Origin: Sphingosinicella terrae
Lineage (GTDB): Bacteria > Pseudomonadota > Alphaproteobacteria > Sphingomonadales > Sphingomonadaceae
Assembly: GCF_003347635.1 (NCBI RefSeq)
Contig: NZ_QDFY01000008.1
Location: 62,001 to 126,000, forward strand
Length of the DNA stretch: 64,000 nucleotides
Reading direction: 5' to 3'
Part shown: piece by piece, positions 53,449-62,653 of the stretch
How positions within the stretch are numbered: the stretch's first letter is position 1
How the letters are laid out: every line of letters begins with the position of its first letter
Notes under the pieces: model-generated
Databases searched by the model: none
What the model was told of the DNA's origin: nothing
What the model saw: the letters and a program-made list of their open reading frames with translations, nothing else
Program-made: the position numbers and the translations under genes

Positions 53449-55047
53449 TCAGAGCTTCAGCTTCTTGCGGTCGGCGATGATCGCGCGGGCGGCGTTGTGG
53501 CCGGGTGCGCCGGTGACGCCGCCTCCCGGATGCGCGCCGGAGCCGCACAGATAGAGACCCTCGAGCGGCATCCGATAATCGGCATGACCGAGCATCGGCC
53601 GGTTCGAGAAGAGCTGGTCGAGCCCCATCTTGCCGTGGAAGATGTCGCCGCCGACGAGGCCGAAGCGACGCTCGAGATCGAGCGGCGAGAGCGCGAGCCG
53701 GCCCACCACGCTCGCGGCGAAACCCGGCGCGTATCGGTCGACATGGGCGATGATCGCGTCCGCCGCCTCGTCGCGCCGGGCATCCCATCCGCCGGGCACG
53801 TCATAGGGGAAATGCTGGCAGAAAAGGCTGGCGACATGGGCGCCGGCCGGCGCGAGGCTGTCGTCGAGGGTCGAGGGGATGAGCATCTCGACGATCGGCT
53901 CGCGCGAGAAGCCGTCGGTGCGCGCGCTCAGCCAGGCGCGGTCCATATAGTCGAGCGACGGCGCGACGATGATTCCCGCGGTGAGATGGTCGCCGGGCTC
54001 GGGCCGGCTGGTGAAGCGCGGCAGCTGCGACAAAGCGACGTTCATCCGGAAGGTGGCCGACTCGCTCGCCCAAGCCTTCATGCGCCGCGACGCGTCGTCC
54101 GGGACAGCGCCTTCCGGCAACAGGCGGCCGAACAATAGCCGGGGATTGACCCCGGCCGCGACCGCGCGCGCGCGGTAGACGCCGCCCGCCGCGGCGGCGC
54201 CGACGGCGCGCGGGGCGCCGCGGACGGTTTCCACCATGATCTCGTCGACGGGGGAGTCGAGGACGATCTCGACGCCGCGCTCGCGGCAGGCCTTCGCCAT
54301 AGCCTGGGTGATCGCGCCCATGCCGCCGATCGCATGCCCCCACGCGCCCGCCACCCCCGCCGCCTCGCCGAAGACGTGGTGAAGGAGGACATAGGCACTG
54401 CCCGGCGCATAGGGGCTGGCATAATGGCCGACGACGCTGTCGAAGCCGAACAGGGCCTGGACCAGCTCATGGCTGAAATAGCGGTGCAGGATGTCGGCCG
54501 CCGACTTGGTGAAGAAGTCCGAGAGATGGCGCTGCCCTTCGAGGCCGAGCCGGTTGGCGCCGGCGCCGAGGCGCAGCAGCGAAGGCAGCTCGCCGAGGCC
54601 GCCGCCGGCATTGGGCGGCGCGCGCAGCAGCCATTCGCGCACGACGCCGACCACTTGCTCCAGCGCCGCGGCATAGGCGTCGTAATTCTCGGCATCGGCG
54701 GGGCTCAGCCGGGCGATTTCCCGCCGGGTCAGCCCCCCGCGGCCGGCGAGCAGATGCTCCGAACCCAAGGTCGGCAGGAAATTGTCGATCCCGCGCAGCA
54801 CCACCTTGAGGCCGTGCTGGTAGAGCCGCATGTCGCGGATCACCTTGGGGTTGAGCAGCCCGACTGTGTAGCTCGCCGTCGAGTTGCGGAAGCCGGGATG
54901 GAATTCCTCCGTGACGGCCGCACCCCCCACCACCGAGCGCGCCTCGAGGACGGTCACCTTGTAGCCGCGCTCCGCCAGATAGAAGGCGCAGACGAGGCCG
55001 TTATGCCCACCGCCGACGATGAGGATGTCGCTGGAGTTCCCGCTCAT
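53449..55047 (-). CDS. FAD-dependent oxidoreductase of the CrtI/phytoene-desaturase-like family
   Basis: 532 residues. Dinucleotide-binding ILIVGGGHNGLVCAFYLAER opens the protein, followed by VLEARSVVGGAAVTEEFHPG, IGGMGAITQAMAKACRERG near 265, a long substrate domain, and the C-terminal FAD block LYLCGSGAHPGGGVTGAPGH. This is the NAD(P)/FAD-dependent family that also contains carotenoid desaturases and PYROXD2. Lack of crtB/crtY neighbours argues against a carotenoid-cluster role. It lies next to DoxX and a TetR gene; the start at 55047 is the only Met before the FAD loop. Confidence 0.82.
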   Translation of the reverse strand: MSGNSSDILIVGGGHNGLVCAFYLAERGYKVTVLEARSVVGGAAVTEEFHPGFRNSTASYTVGLLNPKVIRDMRLYQHGLKVVLRGIDNFLPTLGSEHLLAGRGGLTRREIARLSPADAENYDAYAAALEQVVGVVREWLLRAPPNAGGGLGELPSLLRLGAGANRLGLEGQRHLSDFFTKSAADILHRYFSHELVQALFGFDSVVGHYASPYAPGSAYVLLHHVFGEAAGVAGAWGHAIGGMGAITQAMAKACRERGVEIVLDSPVDEIMVETVRGAPRAVGAAAAGGVYRARAVAAGVNPRLLFGRLLPEGAVPDDASRRMKAWASESATFRMNVALSQLPRFTSRPEPGDHLTAGIIVAPSLDYMDRAWLSARTDGFSREPIVEMLIPSTLDDSLAPAGAHVASLFCQHFPYDVPGGWDARRDEAADAIIAHVDRYAPGFAASVVGRLALSPLDLERRFGLVGGDIFHGKMGLDQLFSNRPMLGHADYRMPLEGLYLCGSGAHPGGGVTGAPGHNAARAIIADRKKLKL

Positions 55048-55088
55048 GGCGGGGCTATAGAGGGAGGCCCGACCTTCAGCCAGCGCGT

Positions 55089-55493
55089 CTAGATGGATTG
55101 ACGCCGTCCTCCCGATCCCTCGACGCTGAACGCTCCGGGCCCGGCCGCGACCAGATAGAGGAACAGGAAGCAATAGAGGATGGCGGCGTCGCCGCCGTTC
55201 GCGACCGGGAAGAAGCTCGCCGGGGCATGGAACATCCAGTAGGCGACCGCCATCTCGCCGGCGGCGATGAAGGCGGCGGGACGGGTGAACAGGCCGAGCA
55301 TGATGAGCGTGCCGCCGACCAGCTCGATGATCGCGCCGATACCGAACAGGGTCAGCAGCTCCTGCTGGCCGGGTTCCGCTCCGGGCGGAAAACCGAACAG
55401 CTTGACGACGCCGTGGGCGAGGAAGAGCAGGCCGGCGACAATCCGGAGCAGGCCGAGCAGATGCGGCTGGTAGCGAGCGAACGAGTCGAACAT
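55089..55493 (-). CDS. DoxX-family membrane protein
   Basis: 134 residues with four hydrophobic segments (about 10-28, 50-68, 72-92, 100-122). It shows the DoxX signatures LLRIVAGLLFLAHGVVKLFG, LIMLGLFTRPAAFIAAGEMA and YWMFHAPASFFPVANGGDAA. Family members are small inner-membrane proteins linked to quinone or thiol redox stress. GGGAGG precedes the ATG. It is upstream of the CrtI-like gene on the same strand, 41 bases away, so the two may form an operon. Confidence 0.85.
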   Translation of the reverse strand: MFDSFARYQPHLLGLLRIVAGLLFLAHGVVKLFGFPPGAEPGQQELLTLFGIGAIIELVGGTLIMLGLFTRPAAFIAAGEMAVAYWMFHAPASFFPVANGGDAAILYCFLFLYLVAAGPGAFSVEGSGGRRQSI

Positions 55494-55607
55494 GGCGGCC
55501 TCCCTTTCGTGACGGAGGCGTAGCGAACACGATTTGGCGCCGAGGGCAAGGGCCGATCGCCCGACCTCCTGCGCGGTTCGAGTGCGCGGTTCGAGTGCGC
55601 GGCGCCG

Positions 55608-56222
55608 CTACCGCCTCAGATGGGCGTCGATGAGCCGGTCGGCTGACTGGATGAGAGCGGTTCCCGGCCCCTGCGACCCGAAGATGTGGTGGACCGAATA
55701 GGCGCCCTCGATGAGCAGGATGATGCCGTCGGCGAGGGTCTCCGGCTCGTCGATGCCCAATCTTCGGGTCATCCCGACCAGGCGCTCGCGCGCCTCGATC
55801 TTGCAGCTTTCCGCCACCTCTCGACCGGGATGCCCGCTCTCCGGAAACTCGACCGCCGTGTTCGACATCGGGCAGCCGCGGAAGCCGGGCTGGCTCATCT
55901 TCGCCGCAAAATGGGCGACATAGGCGCGCAGCTGCGCGAGCGGATTGTCGCCGGCGGCGGCGAGCACGTCCCCGAGCTGGTCGCCGGCCTCCTCGGCGTA
56001 GCTTTCGAGGCACGCGGCGACGAGATGATCCTTCGAATCGTAGCTTCGGTAGAGGCTCGGCTTGGTCACGCCGGCCTGGCAGACGATCTCGTCGACCCCG
56101 ACCGCGCGGATGCCGCGTTGATAGAAGAGCTGTCGCGCCGTCTCGAAGATCCGTGTCGCCGCATTCTTGCGGCCTTCCCCGCAGCCCGTCCCGCAGGGAG
56201 CCGATGCCTCGCGCTTGCCCAT
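55608..56222 (-). CDS. TetR/AcrR-family regulator of the RND efflux operon
   Basis: 204 residues. The N-terminal helix-turn-helix (about 20-65) reads IFETARQLFYQRGIRAVGVD, then VTKPSLYRSYDSKDHLVAA. The C-terminal ligand-binding domain contains FAAKMSQPGFRGCPMSN and DGIILLIEGAYSVHHIFG. A Cys-Gly-Cys stretch (CGTGCGEG) near the N terminus is unusual. It is transcribed away from a complete RND operon. Between them lies a long near-perfect inverted repeat (56254-56306), so it most likely represses both its own gene and the efflux genes until a drug or metabolite binds. Confidence 0.9.
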   Translation of the reverse strand: MGKREASAPCGTGCGEGRKNAATRIFETARQLFYQRGIRAVGVDEIVCQAGVTKPSLYRSYDSKDHLVAACLESYAEEAGDQLGDVLAAAGDNPLAQLRAYVAHFAAKMSQPGFRGCPMSNTAVEFPESGHPGREVAESCKIEARERLVGMTRRLGIDEPETLADGIILLIEGAYSVHHIFGSQGPGTALIQSADRLIDAHLRR

Positions 56223-56253
56223 CAGAAGATTTTTTCCTCTCCGGCTCTTGACG

Positions 56254-56306
56254 AAATGTTACTGAACGGTACGTATCACAACAGCACGTACCGGTCAGTA
56301 ACATTT
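56254..56306. promoter_or_regulatory. Inverted repeat with 21-bp arms between TetR and RND genes
   Basis: The left arm (56254-56274, beginning AAATGTTACTGAACGG) and right arm (56286-56306) match as reverse complements at 20 of 21 positions, around an 11-base spacer. TTGACG (56248-56253) next to the left arm is a plausible -35 for the efflux operon, so the arms cover the promoter. This is the expected TetR operator. Confidence 0.75.
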
Positions 56307-56345
56307 ATTTGCGATCGGTGATGACGGATTTCAAGGAGAAAATCA

Positions 56346-56696
56346 ATGGCATACGCTGAAGCCGTTCTGCTGGGCGCCGATTCCGTCGCTGAGTCGGCCG
56401 AGTCGGCACGCTTCGAGCCGCTCGAGCTGCAAGTGATCGCGATCGCCGAGGCGGATCCGATCGCCAGCATCGGCGCGCCGACCCGCTTCTCCCGGTTCTT
56501 CGAGCGCTGGCTCGGGATCAGCCGGCCCAAGCCGCTCGCCAACGAGCGCCTGGAGGCGCTGCGCCGCTTCGCCGTCCTCGCCCGGGTCACCGGCGGCAGC
56601 CTGCCGGTCGACGAAGTCAGGCGCTTCCTCGCCGCCGGCTATTCGCTGCTTCAGGCGCGCGCGCTCCAGCGCCGCGCCGCTTCCTTCGCCCGTTGA
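56346..56696 (+). CDS. Small leader protein of the RND operon, unknown function
   Basis: 116 residues. AAGGAG lies upstream of the ATG. The N-terminal half is acidic and Ala/Glu-rich (ESAESARFEPLELQVIAIAE); the C-terminal half is basic and helical (RFSRFFERWLGISRPKPLAN, ERLEALRRFAVLARV, ARALQRRAASFAR). No signal peptide or membrane helix is seen, so it is probably cytoplasmic. It is the first gene after the TetR operator and ends just before the adaptor, hence cotranscribed. No family recognised; a regulatory or assembly role is possible but unsupported. Confidence 0.65.
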   Translation: MAYAEAVLLGADSVAESAESARFEPLELQVIAIAEADPIASIGAPTRFSRFFERWLGISRPKPLANERLEALRRFAVLARVTGGSLPVDEVRRFLAAGYSLLQARALQRRAASFAR

Positions 56697-56707
56697 TGGA
56701 GGGCCTC

Positions 56708-58006
56708 ATGTATCACAGCTTCCCCAAGGACGAGCAAAGCCGGCCGCAAGCGGCCGGAAGCCCCGTTCCGCCGCCTGCGCCGGTCGAGCCCGCCGCGCCG
56801 CCGCCGCGACTTTCCCCTCGCACCAAGGGCGGCCTCGTCGCTCTCCTCGTCGGCGTCGCGGCGATCGGCACCGCACAGCTCGTCGGCGGCGACGATGCCA
56901 AGGCGGATGCACCGCCGCCGCCGACGGTCACGGTCGCCCAGCCCCTCGCCCAGCAGGTCGTCGAATATGACGATTATACCGGCCGGTTCGAGGCGAGCGA
57001 GGCAGTCGAGATCCGTCCGCGCGTGTCCGGACAATTGGTCGGAATCCATTTCCGCGACGGCGAGGTCGTCCGCCAGGGCCAATTGCTCTTCACCATCGAT
57101 TCCAGGCCCTATGCCGCGGCGCTGGCCGAGGCGCGGGCGCGGCTGGCCGCCGCCCAATCCGCCCTCGCCCTCGCCCGCAGCGAGCATGCCCGCGCCGCCA
57201 GCCTGATCGACGACGAGGCGGTGTCGCGCGAGGAAGTGGAATCGCTGGAAGCGGCGGCCCGGACGGCGGCGGCTCAGCTCGCCGCCGCCCAGGCCGTCGT
57301 GCGCCAGCGCGAGCTCGACGTCGAGTTCACCCGCGTGCGCGCGCCGATCACCGGCCGCATCTCGGATCGGCGAATCGACCGCGGCAATCTCGTCGCGGCC
57401 AACGAGACCGTGCTCACCAGCCTTCTCGCGCTCGATCCGATCCACTTCACCTTCGACGGTTCGGAGGCGCTCTTCCTGCGGTCGCAGCGCGAGCGCCAGA
57501 ACGGCGCGGCGCCGGCGACGGAGGTCCAGATCCGCCTGCAGGACGAAGGGGACTATGCCTGGCGCGGGCGGATCGACTTCACCGACAACGCGATCGATCC
57601 GGGAGCTGGCACGATCCGGGCACGCGCCATCGTCGCCAATCCCGAATATTTCCTGGCCCCGGGAATGTTCGGCAACATGCGGCTCGCCAATGGCGGTCCG
57701 CGCGATGCGCTGCTCGTGCCGGACGCGGCCGTCCAGACCGACCAGGCCCGAAAGATCGTGCTCGCCGTCGCGCCCGACGGCACGGTTGCCGCCCGCCCTG
57801 TCGAGATCGGCGCCCGCATCGGCACGCTGCGGGTCATCCGTTCCGGATTGAGGCCGACCGACCGGATCGTCGTCGAGGGCGTCCAATATGCCCAGCCCGG
57901 CAGCCGGGTGAACGTCCGCGCGACCCGCATCGCTCCGCCGGCCGCGGCGCCGGCGCAGGCGGCGGCGCGGGCACCGGCCGCAGCCCAGGCCACCATCGCC
58001 TCCTGA
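56708..58006 (+). CDS. RND efflux periplasmic adaptor subunit (HlyD/MFP)
   Basis: 432 residues from ATG 56708, four bases after GGAGGG; earlier in-frame TTG/ATG codons (56693, 56696) have no site. An N-terminal membrane anchor (about 38-60) is followed by the barrel-sandwich halves (VEIRPRVSGQLVGIHFRDGE near 103-122, RAPITGRISDRRIDRGNLVA near 215), an α-helical hairpin of Ala-rich coils (about 140-205) and the β-barrel/membrane-proximal domains. The C terminus is an Ala/Pro-rich tail. It bridges pump and outer-membrane channel. It lies 14 bases before the pump gene. Confidence 0.93.
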   Translation: MYHSFPKDEQSRPQAAGSPVPPPAPVEPAAPPPRLSPRTKGGLVALLVGVAAIGTAQLVGGDDAKADAPPPPTVTVAQPLAQQVVEYDDYTGRFEASEAVEIRPRVSGQLVGIHFRDGEVVRQGQLLFTIDSRPYAAALAEARARLAAAQSALALARSEHARAASLIDDEAVSREEVESLEAAARTAAAQLAAAQAVVRQRELDVEFTRVRAPITGRISDRRIDRGNLVAANETVLTSLLALDPIHFTFDGSEALFLRSQRERQNGAAPATEVQIRLQDEGDYAWRGRIDFTDNAIDPGAGTIRARAIVANPEYFLAPGMFGNMRLANGGPRDALLVPDAAVQTDQARKIVLAVAPDGTVAARPVEIGARIGTLRVIRSGLRPTDRIVVEGVQYAQPGSRVNVRATRIAPPAAAPAQAAARAPAAAQATIAS

Positions 58007-58020
58007 TCGAAAGCCAGACC

Positions 58021-61000
58021 ATGCGCTTCAGTCATCTCTTCATCCGCCGGCCGATCTTCGCGGCGGTGGTCGCGATCATCATCACCCTGGTCGGGACCTT
58101 CTCCTATTTCGGCCTGGCGGTATCGCAATATCCGGAAGTGGTGCCGCCGACCGTGACGGTGAGCGCCGCCTATCCGGGCGCGTCGGCCGAGACGATCGCC
58201 GACACCGTCGCCGCGCCGATCGAGCAGGAGATAAACGGCGTCGACAACATGCTCTACATGTCGAGCCAGTCGACCGGCGACGGGCGCCTCGTCGTCACCG
58301 TCACCTTCGCGCTCGGCACCGATCTCGATGCGGCGCAGGTCCTGGTCCAGAATCGCGTCGCGCTCGCCGAACCGCGGCTGCCGGAGGAGGTGCGCCGCAC
58401 CGGCGTCGTCGTGCGAAAGGCCCTTCCCTCCTGGCTGATGGCGGTGAACGTGCTGTCGCCGGACCGGTCGCTCGACCAAGCCTATGTCTCCAATTACACT
58501 CTGACCCAGATCAAGGACCGGCTGTCGCGGGTCGAAGGCGTCGGCGACGTCCAGATCTTCGGCGCCCGCGACTTCGCGATGCGGGTGTGGATCGATCCCG
58601 GCCGAGCCTCGGCCCGGGGCCTCACCGCCGGCGAGATCGTCGCGGCGCTGCGCGCGCAGAACGTCCAGATCGCCGCCGGCTCGGTCGGTCAGCCGCCGGT
58701 CGACGACGGCGCCGCCTTTCAGCTCAACATCGAGGCGCAGGGCCGTTTCCGCACCGCCGAGGAGTTCGGACGCGTCGTCGTTCGCGCCGACAATGAGGGC
58801 CGCGTCACCCGGCTCGCCGACGTCGCCCGGGTCGAGCTCGGCGCGGAGGATTACGGCCTCAACGCCTATCTGTCGGGCCATGATTCGATCATCCTGGGCA
58901 TCACCCAGCGGCCGGGCACCAATGCCCTCGCCGCCGCTACCGGCGTGATCAGCGAGCTGGAGGCGGCCTCGGCCGACTTCCCGCCGGGCCTCGCCTATCG
59001 CGTCGTCTGGAATCCGACGGAGTTCATCAGCGAATCGATCGCGGCCGTCCAGGACACTTTCGTCGAGGCGATCCTGCTCGTCGTGCTGGTGATCCTGGTC
59101 TTCCTGCAGAGCTGGCGGGCGGCGATCATCCCGATCGTCGCCATCCCGGTCTCGCTGGTCGGCGCCTTCGCCGTGCTCGCCGCCTTCGGCTATTCGCTGA
59201 ACACGCTGTCGATGTTCGGCCTGCTGCTGTCGATCGGCATCGTCGTCGACGACGCCATCGTCGTCGTCGAGAATGTCGAGCGCAACCTCGAGCAAGGATT
59301 GTCGCCGCGCGAGGCGGCGCACCGGTCGATGGACGAGGTGTCGGTCGCGCTGATCGCGATCGTGCTCGTGCTCTGCGCGGTGTTCGTGCCCACCATGTTC
59401 CTGACCGGACTATCGGGCGAATTCTACCGCCAGTTCGCGGTGACCATCTCGGCGGCGACGATCATCTCGCTGCTGCTCTCGCTGACCCTGTCGCCCGCGC
59501 TCGCCGCTTTGCTGCTGCGGCCGAAGTCGCAGGAGGAGCCGGCCAGCCGCTGGCGCCGTCTGCTCGCCCGCGCCGGCGACCGGTTCAACACCGCCTTCGA
59601 GCGGCTGAGCCGCTGGTACGCAGGCGCGACCGAGCGGCTGGTCCGCCGGCCTGCCAAGGTCCTCGCCACCTATGCCGGCCTGGTCGTCGCCACGATCGCC
59701 CTGTTCTGGGTCACGCCGGCCGGCTTCATCCCGGCGCAGGACCAGGCCTATGCGGTCGCCGCCTTCCAGCTGCCGCCGGGATCGTCGCTCACCCGCACCG
59801 ACGAGGTGCTGCGGCGGGTGACGCAGCGGCTGCTCGAGGTGGAGGGAGTCGAGGACGCGGTGATGTTCGCCGGGTTCGACGGGGCGACCTTCACCTCGGC
59901 GCCCAACGCCGCGGTCTCGTTCGTCACCTTCAAGCCATATGGTGAACGGGCCAGCACCGGCCGCAGCGAAGCGGCGATCATGGCGGACATGCGGGCCGCC
60001 GTGGCCGATGTCGACGAATCGATCGTCTTCGTGCTGCCTCCGCCGATCATCCAGGGCATCGGCACCGGCGGCGGCTTCCGGATGATGGTTCAGGACCGCG
60101 AGGGCCGCGGCTATGCCGCGCTCGAGCAGGCGGCGGGCGGCATCATCGGCGCCGCCCAGCAGGAGCCGAGCGTGCGGCAGGTCTTCACCCTGTTCAATAC
60201 CGCGACGCCGCGCATCTTCGCCGACATCGACCGGGTCAAGGCCGACATGCTCGGCGTGCCTCCCGAGCGGGTGTTCGAGGCGATGCAGGTCTATCTGGGA
60301 TCGTCATACGTCAACGACTTCAACCTGCTCGGCCGCACCTTCCGGGTCACCGCGCAGGCGGAGCCCGCCTGGCGCGACGACCTTGCCGACGTCGCCCGGA
60401 TCGAGACCCGTTCGAACAGCGGGCAGATGGTGCCGCTCGGCGCCGTCTCCACCTTCGAGGACCGGACCGGGCCCTATCGCGTGATCCGCTACAATCTGTT
60501 CCCGGCGGTCGAGATTGACGGCGAGACGTCACCGGGCTTCTCCACCGGCCAGTCGCTGGCGACGATGGAGCGGCTGGCGGACGGCCTGCCGGCCGGCTTC
60601 AGCGCGGAATGGACCGATATCGCCTATCAGCAGAAGGCGGCCGGCAACGTCGCCGCCCTGGTCTTCGGCATGGCGGTGCTGTTCGTCTTCCTCGTCCTCG
60701 CCGCCCAGTTCGAGAGCCTGATGCTGCCGCTGTCGGTCATCCTGATCGTGCCGATGACGCTGCTTGCCGCCATGGCGGGCGTGAACCTGAGAGGGATGGA
60801 CAACAATATCCTGACCCAGATCGGCCTCATCGTGCTGGTCGGCCTGGCGGCGAAGAACGCGATCCTGATCGTCGAGTTCGCCAAGCAGGCCGAGGAACGG
60901 GGCGCCAGCGCCGTCGAGGCCGCGGTCGAGGCGGCCCGGCTGAGGCTGAGGCCGATCCTGATGACCAGCTTCGCCTTCATCCTCGGCGTCATGCCCTTGG

Positions 61001-61185
61001 TGTTCGCGACCGGCGCCGGCGCCGAGCTTCGCCAGGCGCTCGGCACCGCGGTCTTCTTCGGGATGATCGGCGTGACCTTCTTCGGCCTCGTCTTCACCCC
61101 GACCTTCTACGTCGCCTGCCGGACCCTGCGCGAGCGCTTCGTCCGGCCCGGCGCGGCGGAGCCGACGCTCCAGCCCGCCGAATAG
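58021..61185 (+). CDS. RND efflux pump, HAE1-type inner-membrane permease
   Basis: 1054 residues with the twelve-helix, two-large-loop layout of AcrB/MexB/MexF proteins. The N terminus is FIRRPIFAAVVAIIITLVGT. Proton-relay Asp-Asp is in SIGIVVDDAIVVVENVERNL near residue 405, and the second half has GLAAKNAILIVEFAKQAEER near 945. Porter-domain blocks include PEVVPPTVTVSAAYPGASAE. It exports hydrophobic drugs or toxic metabolites with the proton gradient. It sits between the adaptor and outer-membrane genes and has no visible defect. Confidence 0.95.
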   Translation: MRFSHLFIRRPIFAAVVAIIITLVGTFSYFGLAVSQYPEVVPPTVTVSAAYPGASAETIADTVAAPIEQEINGVDNMLYMSSQSTGDGRLVVTVTFALGTDLDAAQVLVQNRVALAEPRLPEEVRRTGVVVRKALPSWLMAVNVLSPDRSLDQAYVSNYTLTQIKDRLSRVEGVGDVQIFGARDFAMRVWIDPGRASARGLTAGEIVAALRAQNVQIAAGSVGQPPVDDGAAFQLNIEAQGRFRTAEEFGRVVVRADNEGRVTRLADVARVELGAEDYGLNAYLSGHDSIILGITQRPGTNALAAATGVISELEAASADFPPGLAYRVVWNPTEFISESIAAVQDTFVEAILLVVLVILVFLQSWRAAIIPIVAIPVSLVGAFAVLAAFGYSLNTLSMFGLLLSIGIVVDDAIVVVENVERNLEQGLSPREAAHRSMDEVSVALIAIVLVLCAVFVPTMFLTGLSGEFYRQFAVTISAATIISLLLSLTLSPALAALLLRPKSQEEPASRWRRLLARAGDRFNTAFERLSRWYAGATERLVRRPAKVLATYAGLVVATIALFWVTPAGFIPAQDQAYAVAAFQLPPGSSLTRTDEVLRRVTQRLLEVEGVEDAVMFAGFDGATFTSAPNAAVSFVTFKPYGERASTGRSEAAIMADMRAAVADVDESIVFVLPPPIIQGIGTGGGFRMMVQDREGRGYAALEQAAGGIIGAAQQEPSVRQVFTLFNTATPRIFADIDRVKADMLGVPPERVFEAMQVYLGSSYVNDFNLLGRTFRVTAQAEPAWRDDLADVARIETRSNSGQMVPLGAVSTFEDRTGPYRVIRYNLFPAVEIDGETSPGFSTGQSLATMERLADGLPAGFSAEWTDIAYQQKAAGNVAALVFGMAVLFVFLVLAAQFESLMLPLSVILIVPMTLLAAMAGVNLRGMDNNILTQIGLIVLVGLAAKNAILIVEFAKQAEERGASAVEAAVEAARLRLRPILMTSFAFILGVMPLVFATGAGAELRQALGTAVFFGMIGVTFFGLVFTPTFYVACRTLRERFVRPGAAEPTLQPAE

Positions 61186-61196
61186 GAGAAAGTGAC

Positions 61197-62639
61197 ATGA
61201 ACCCGCTCCGCAAGCTCGCTCTCACCGCCAGCCTGCTCGCGCTCGCCGCCTGCACGGTCGGCCCGGACCATGCCCCACCGGCCACGCCCGCCGCGGCGGC
61301 CGGGCCGTTCCTCGGCGCCGGCCATCCGGCGCTCGCCGATGCCGAGCCGGACGCCGACTGGTGGCGGCTCTATCGCGACCCTGTCCTCGACGGCCTCGTC
61401 CAGGACGCGCTCGCCCACAATAGCGACGTCCGGGTCGCGGCCGCCAATCTCGCACGGGCACGCGCCCTGTTGCGCGAAAGCCGGTCGCAGCGTCTGCCGC
61501 AGACCGGGCTCTCGGCCGGCGCGGCGTACGGCCGGGCCGCCGAGAACGACGTGCCGCCGGGCGCCGACCGCGAGGACTGGCAGTTCGACGCCGGCTTCGA
61601 CGTCGCCTGGGAGCTCGACCTGTTCGGCCGCGTGAGCCGGTCGGTCGAGGCCTCGCGCGCCGATGCCGATGCGGCCGAGGCGGTGCGCGATGCCGTTCGC
61701 GTTGCCGTCGCCGCCGAGACCGCCAGGGCCTATGCCGACGCCGCGGCGGCGGCCGAGCGGCTCGCCGTCGCCGAGCGCAGCCTCGCCTTGATCGAGCGCA
61801 CGCTCGTCGTCACCACCCGCCGATTCGAAGCCGGCCGCGGCACGCGGCTCGACGTTGCCCGCGTCACGTCCCTGCGCGAGCAGCAGAGAGCCAGTCTGCC
61901 CCCGCTTCGAGCCGAGCGCGACGGGGCCCTGTTCCGCCTCGCCACGCTCACCGGTCGCGCGCCCGCCGCCTTGCCCCCGGCGGCGGGCGCGCGCCGGACC
62001 ATTCTCCAGCTCGACCGCCCGATCCCGATCGGCGACGGCCGCACCCTGCTCGCAAGGCGGCCCGACGTCCGCGAGGCGGAACGGCGGCTGGCGGCGGAGA
62101 CGGCGCGGATCGGCGTCGCCACCGCCGATCTCTATCCGCGCATCACGCTCGGCGGCTCGATCGGCTCGACGGCGGGCTCGGTCGGCAACCTGTTCACCGG
62201 CGGGCCGCTGAGCTGGCTGCTCGGACCGCTGATCAACTGGTCCTTCCCCAATCAGGAGGCGGTGCGCGCCCGCATCCGCGCGCAGGAAGCCTCGGCCGAG
62301 GCGGCACTGGCCCGCTTCGACGGGGCCGTGCTCGGCGCGCTCGAGGAGACCGAGACTGCCCTTTCCGTCTATCGTCATGCGCTCGACCGGCGAGCGGCCC
62401 TGGCCGGCGCGCAGGAGGCCGCGGCCCGCGCCGCCGAGATCGAGCGGGCGCGCCTGCGCGCAGGCCGGGCGGATTCGCTCGCCGTGCTCGACGCGGAGCG
62501 CACCCTGGCCGAGGCAGAGGCCGAGCTGTCGCTGGCCGACGCCCGCATCGTGACGGCGCAGGTCGATCTGTTCCGGGCGCTCGGCGGCGGCTGGCAGGAG
62601 GAAGTCGCCGTGGCCGGCGCCGGCGACCAGCCCGGCTGA
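61197..62639 (+). CDS. RND efflux outer-membrane lipoprotein, NodT/OprM family
   Basis: 480 residues. The lipobox ALAAC (Cys19) gives a lipid-anchored channel. Two OEP repeats follow, with DADWWRLYRDPVLDGLVQDA near residue 50, DVAWELDLFGRVSRSVEASR near 135, and LLARRPDVREAERRLAAETA near 285 with GGPLSWLLGPLINWSFPNQE near 340. AGGAGAAAGTGAC precedes the ATG, 11 bases after the pump stop. It forms the trimeric duct of the tripartite pump. The adaptor, pump and channel are in order, so the system is complete. Confidence 0.93.
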   Translation: MNPLRKLALTASLLALAACTVGPDHAPPATPAAAAGPFLGAGHPALADAEPDADWWRLYRDPVLDGLVQDALAHNSDVRVAAANLARARALLRESRSQRLPQTGLSAGAAYGRAAENDVPPGADREDWQFDAGFDVAWELDLFGRVSRSVEASRADADAAEAVRDAVRVAVAAETARAYADAAAAAERLAVAERSLALIERTLVVTTRRFEAGRGTRLDVARVTSLREQQRASLPPLRAERDGALFRLATLTGRAPAALPPAAGARRTILQLDRPIPIGDGRTLLARRPDVREAERRLAAETARIGVATADLYPRITLGGSIGSTAGSVGNLFTGGPLSWLLGPLINWSFPNQEAVRARIRAQEASAEAALARFDGAVLGALEETETALSVYRHALDRRAALAGAQEAAARAAEIERARLRAGRADSLAVLDAERTLAEAEAELSLADARIVTAQVDLFRALGGGWQEEVAVAGAGDQPG

Positions 62640-62653
62640 GCGATCGCCGACCG

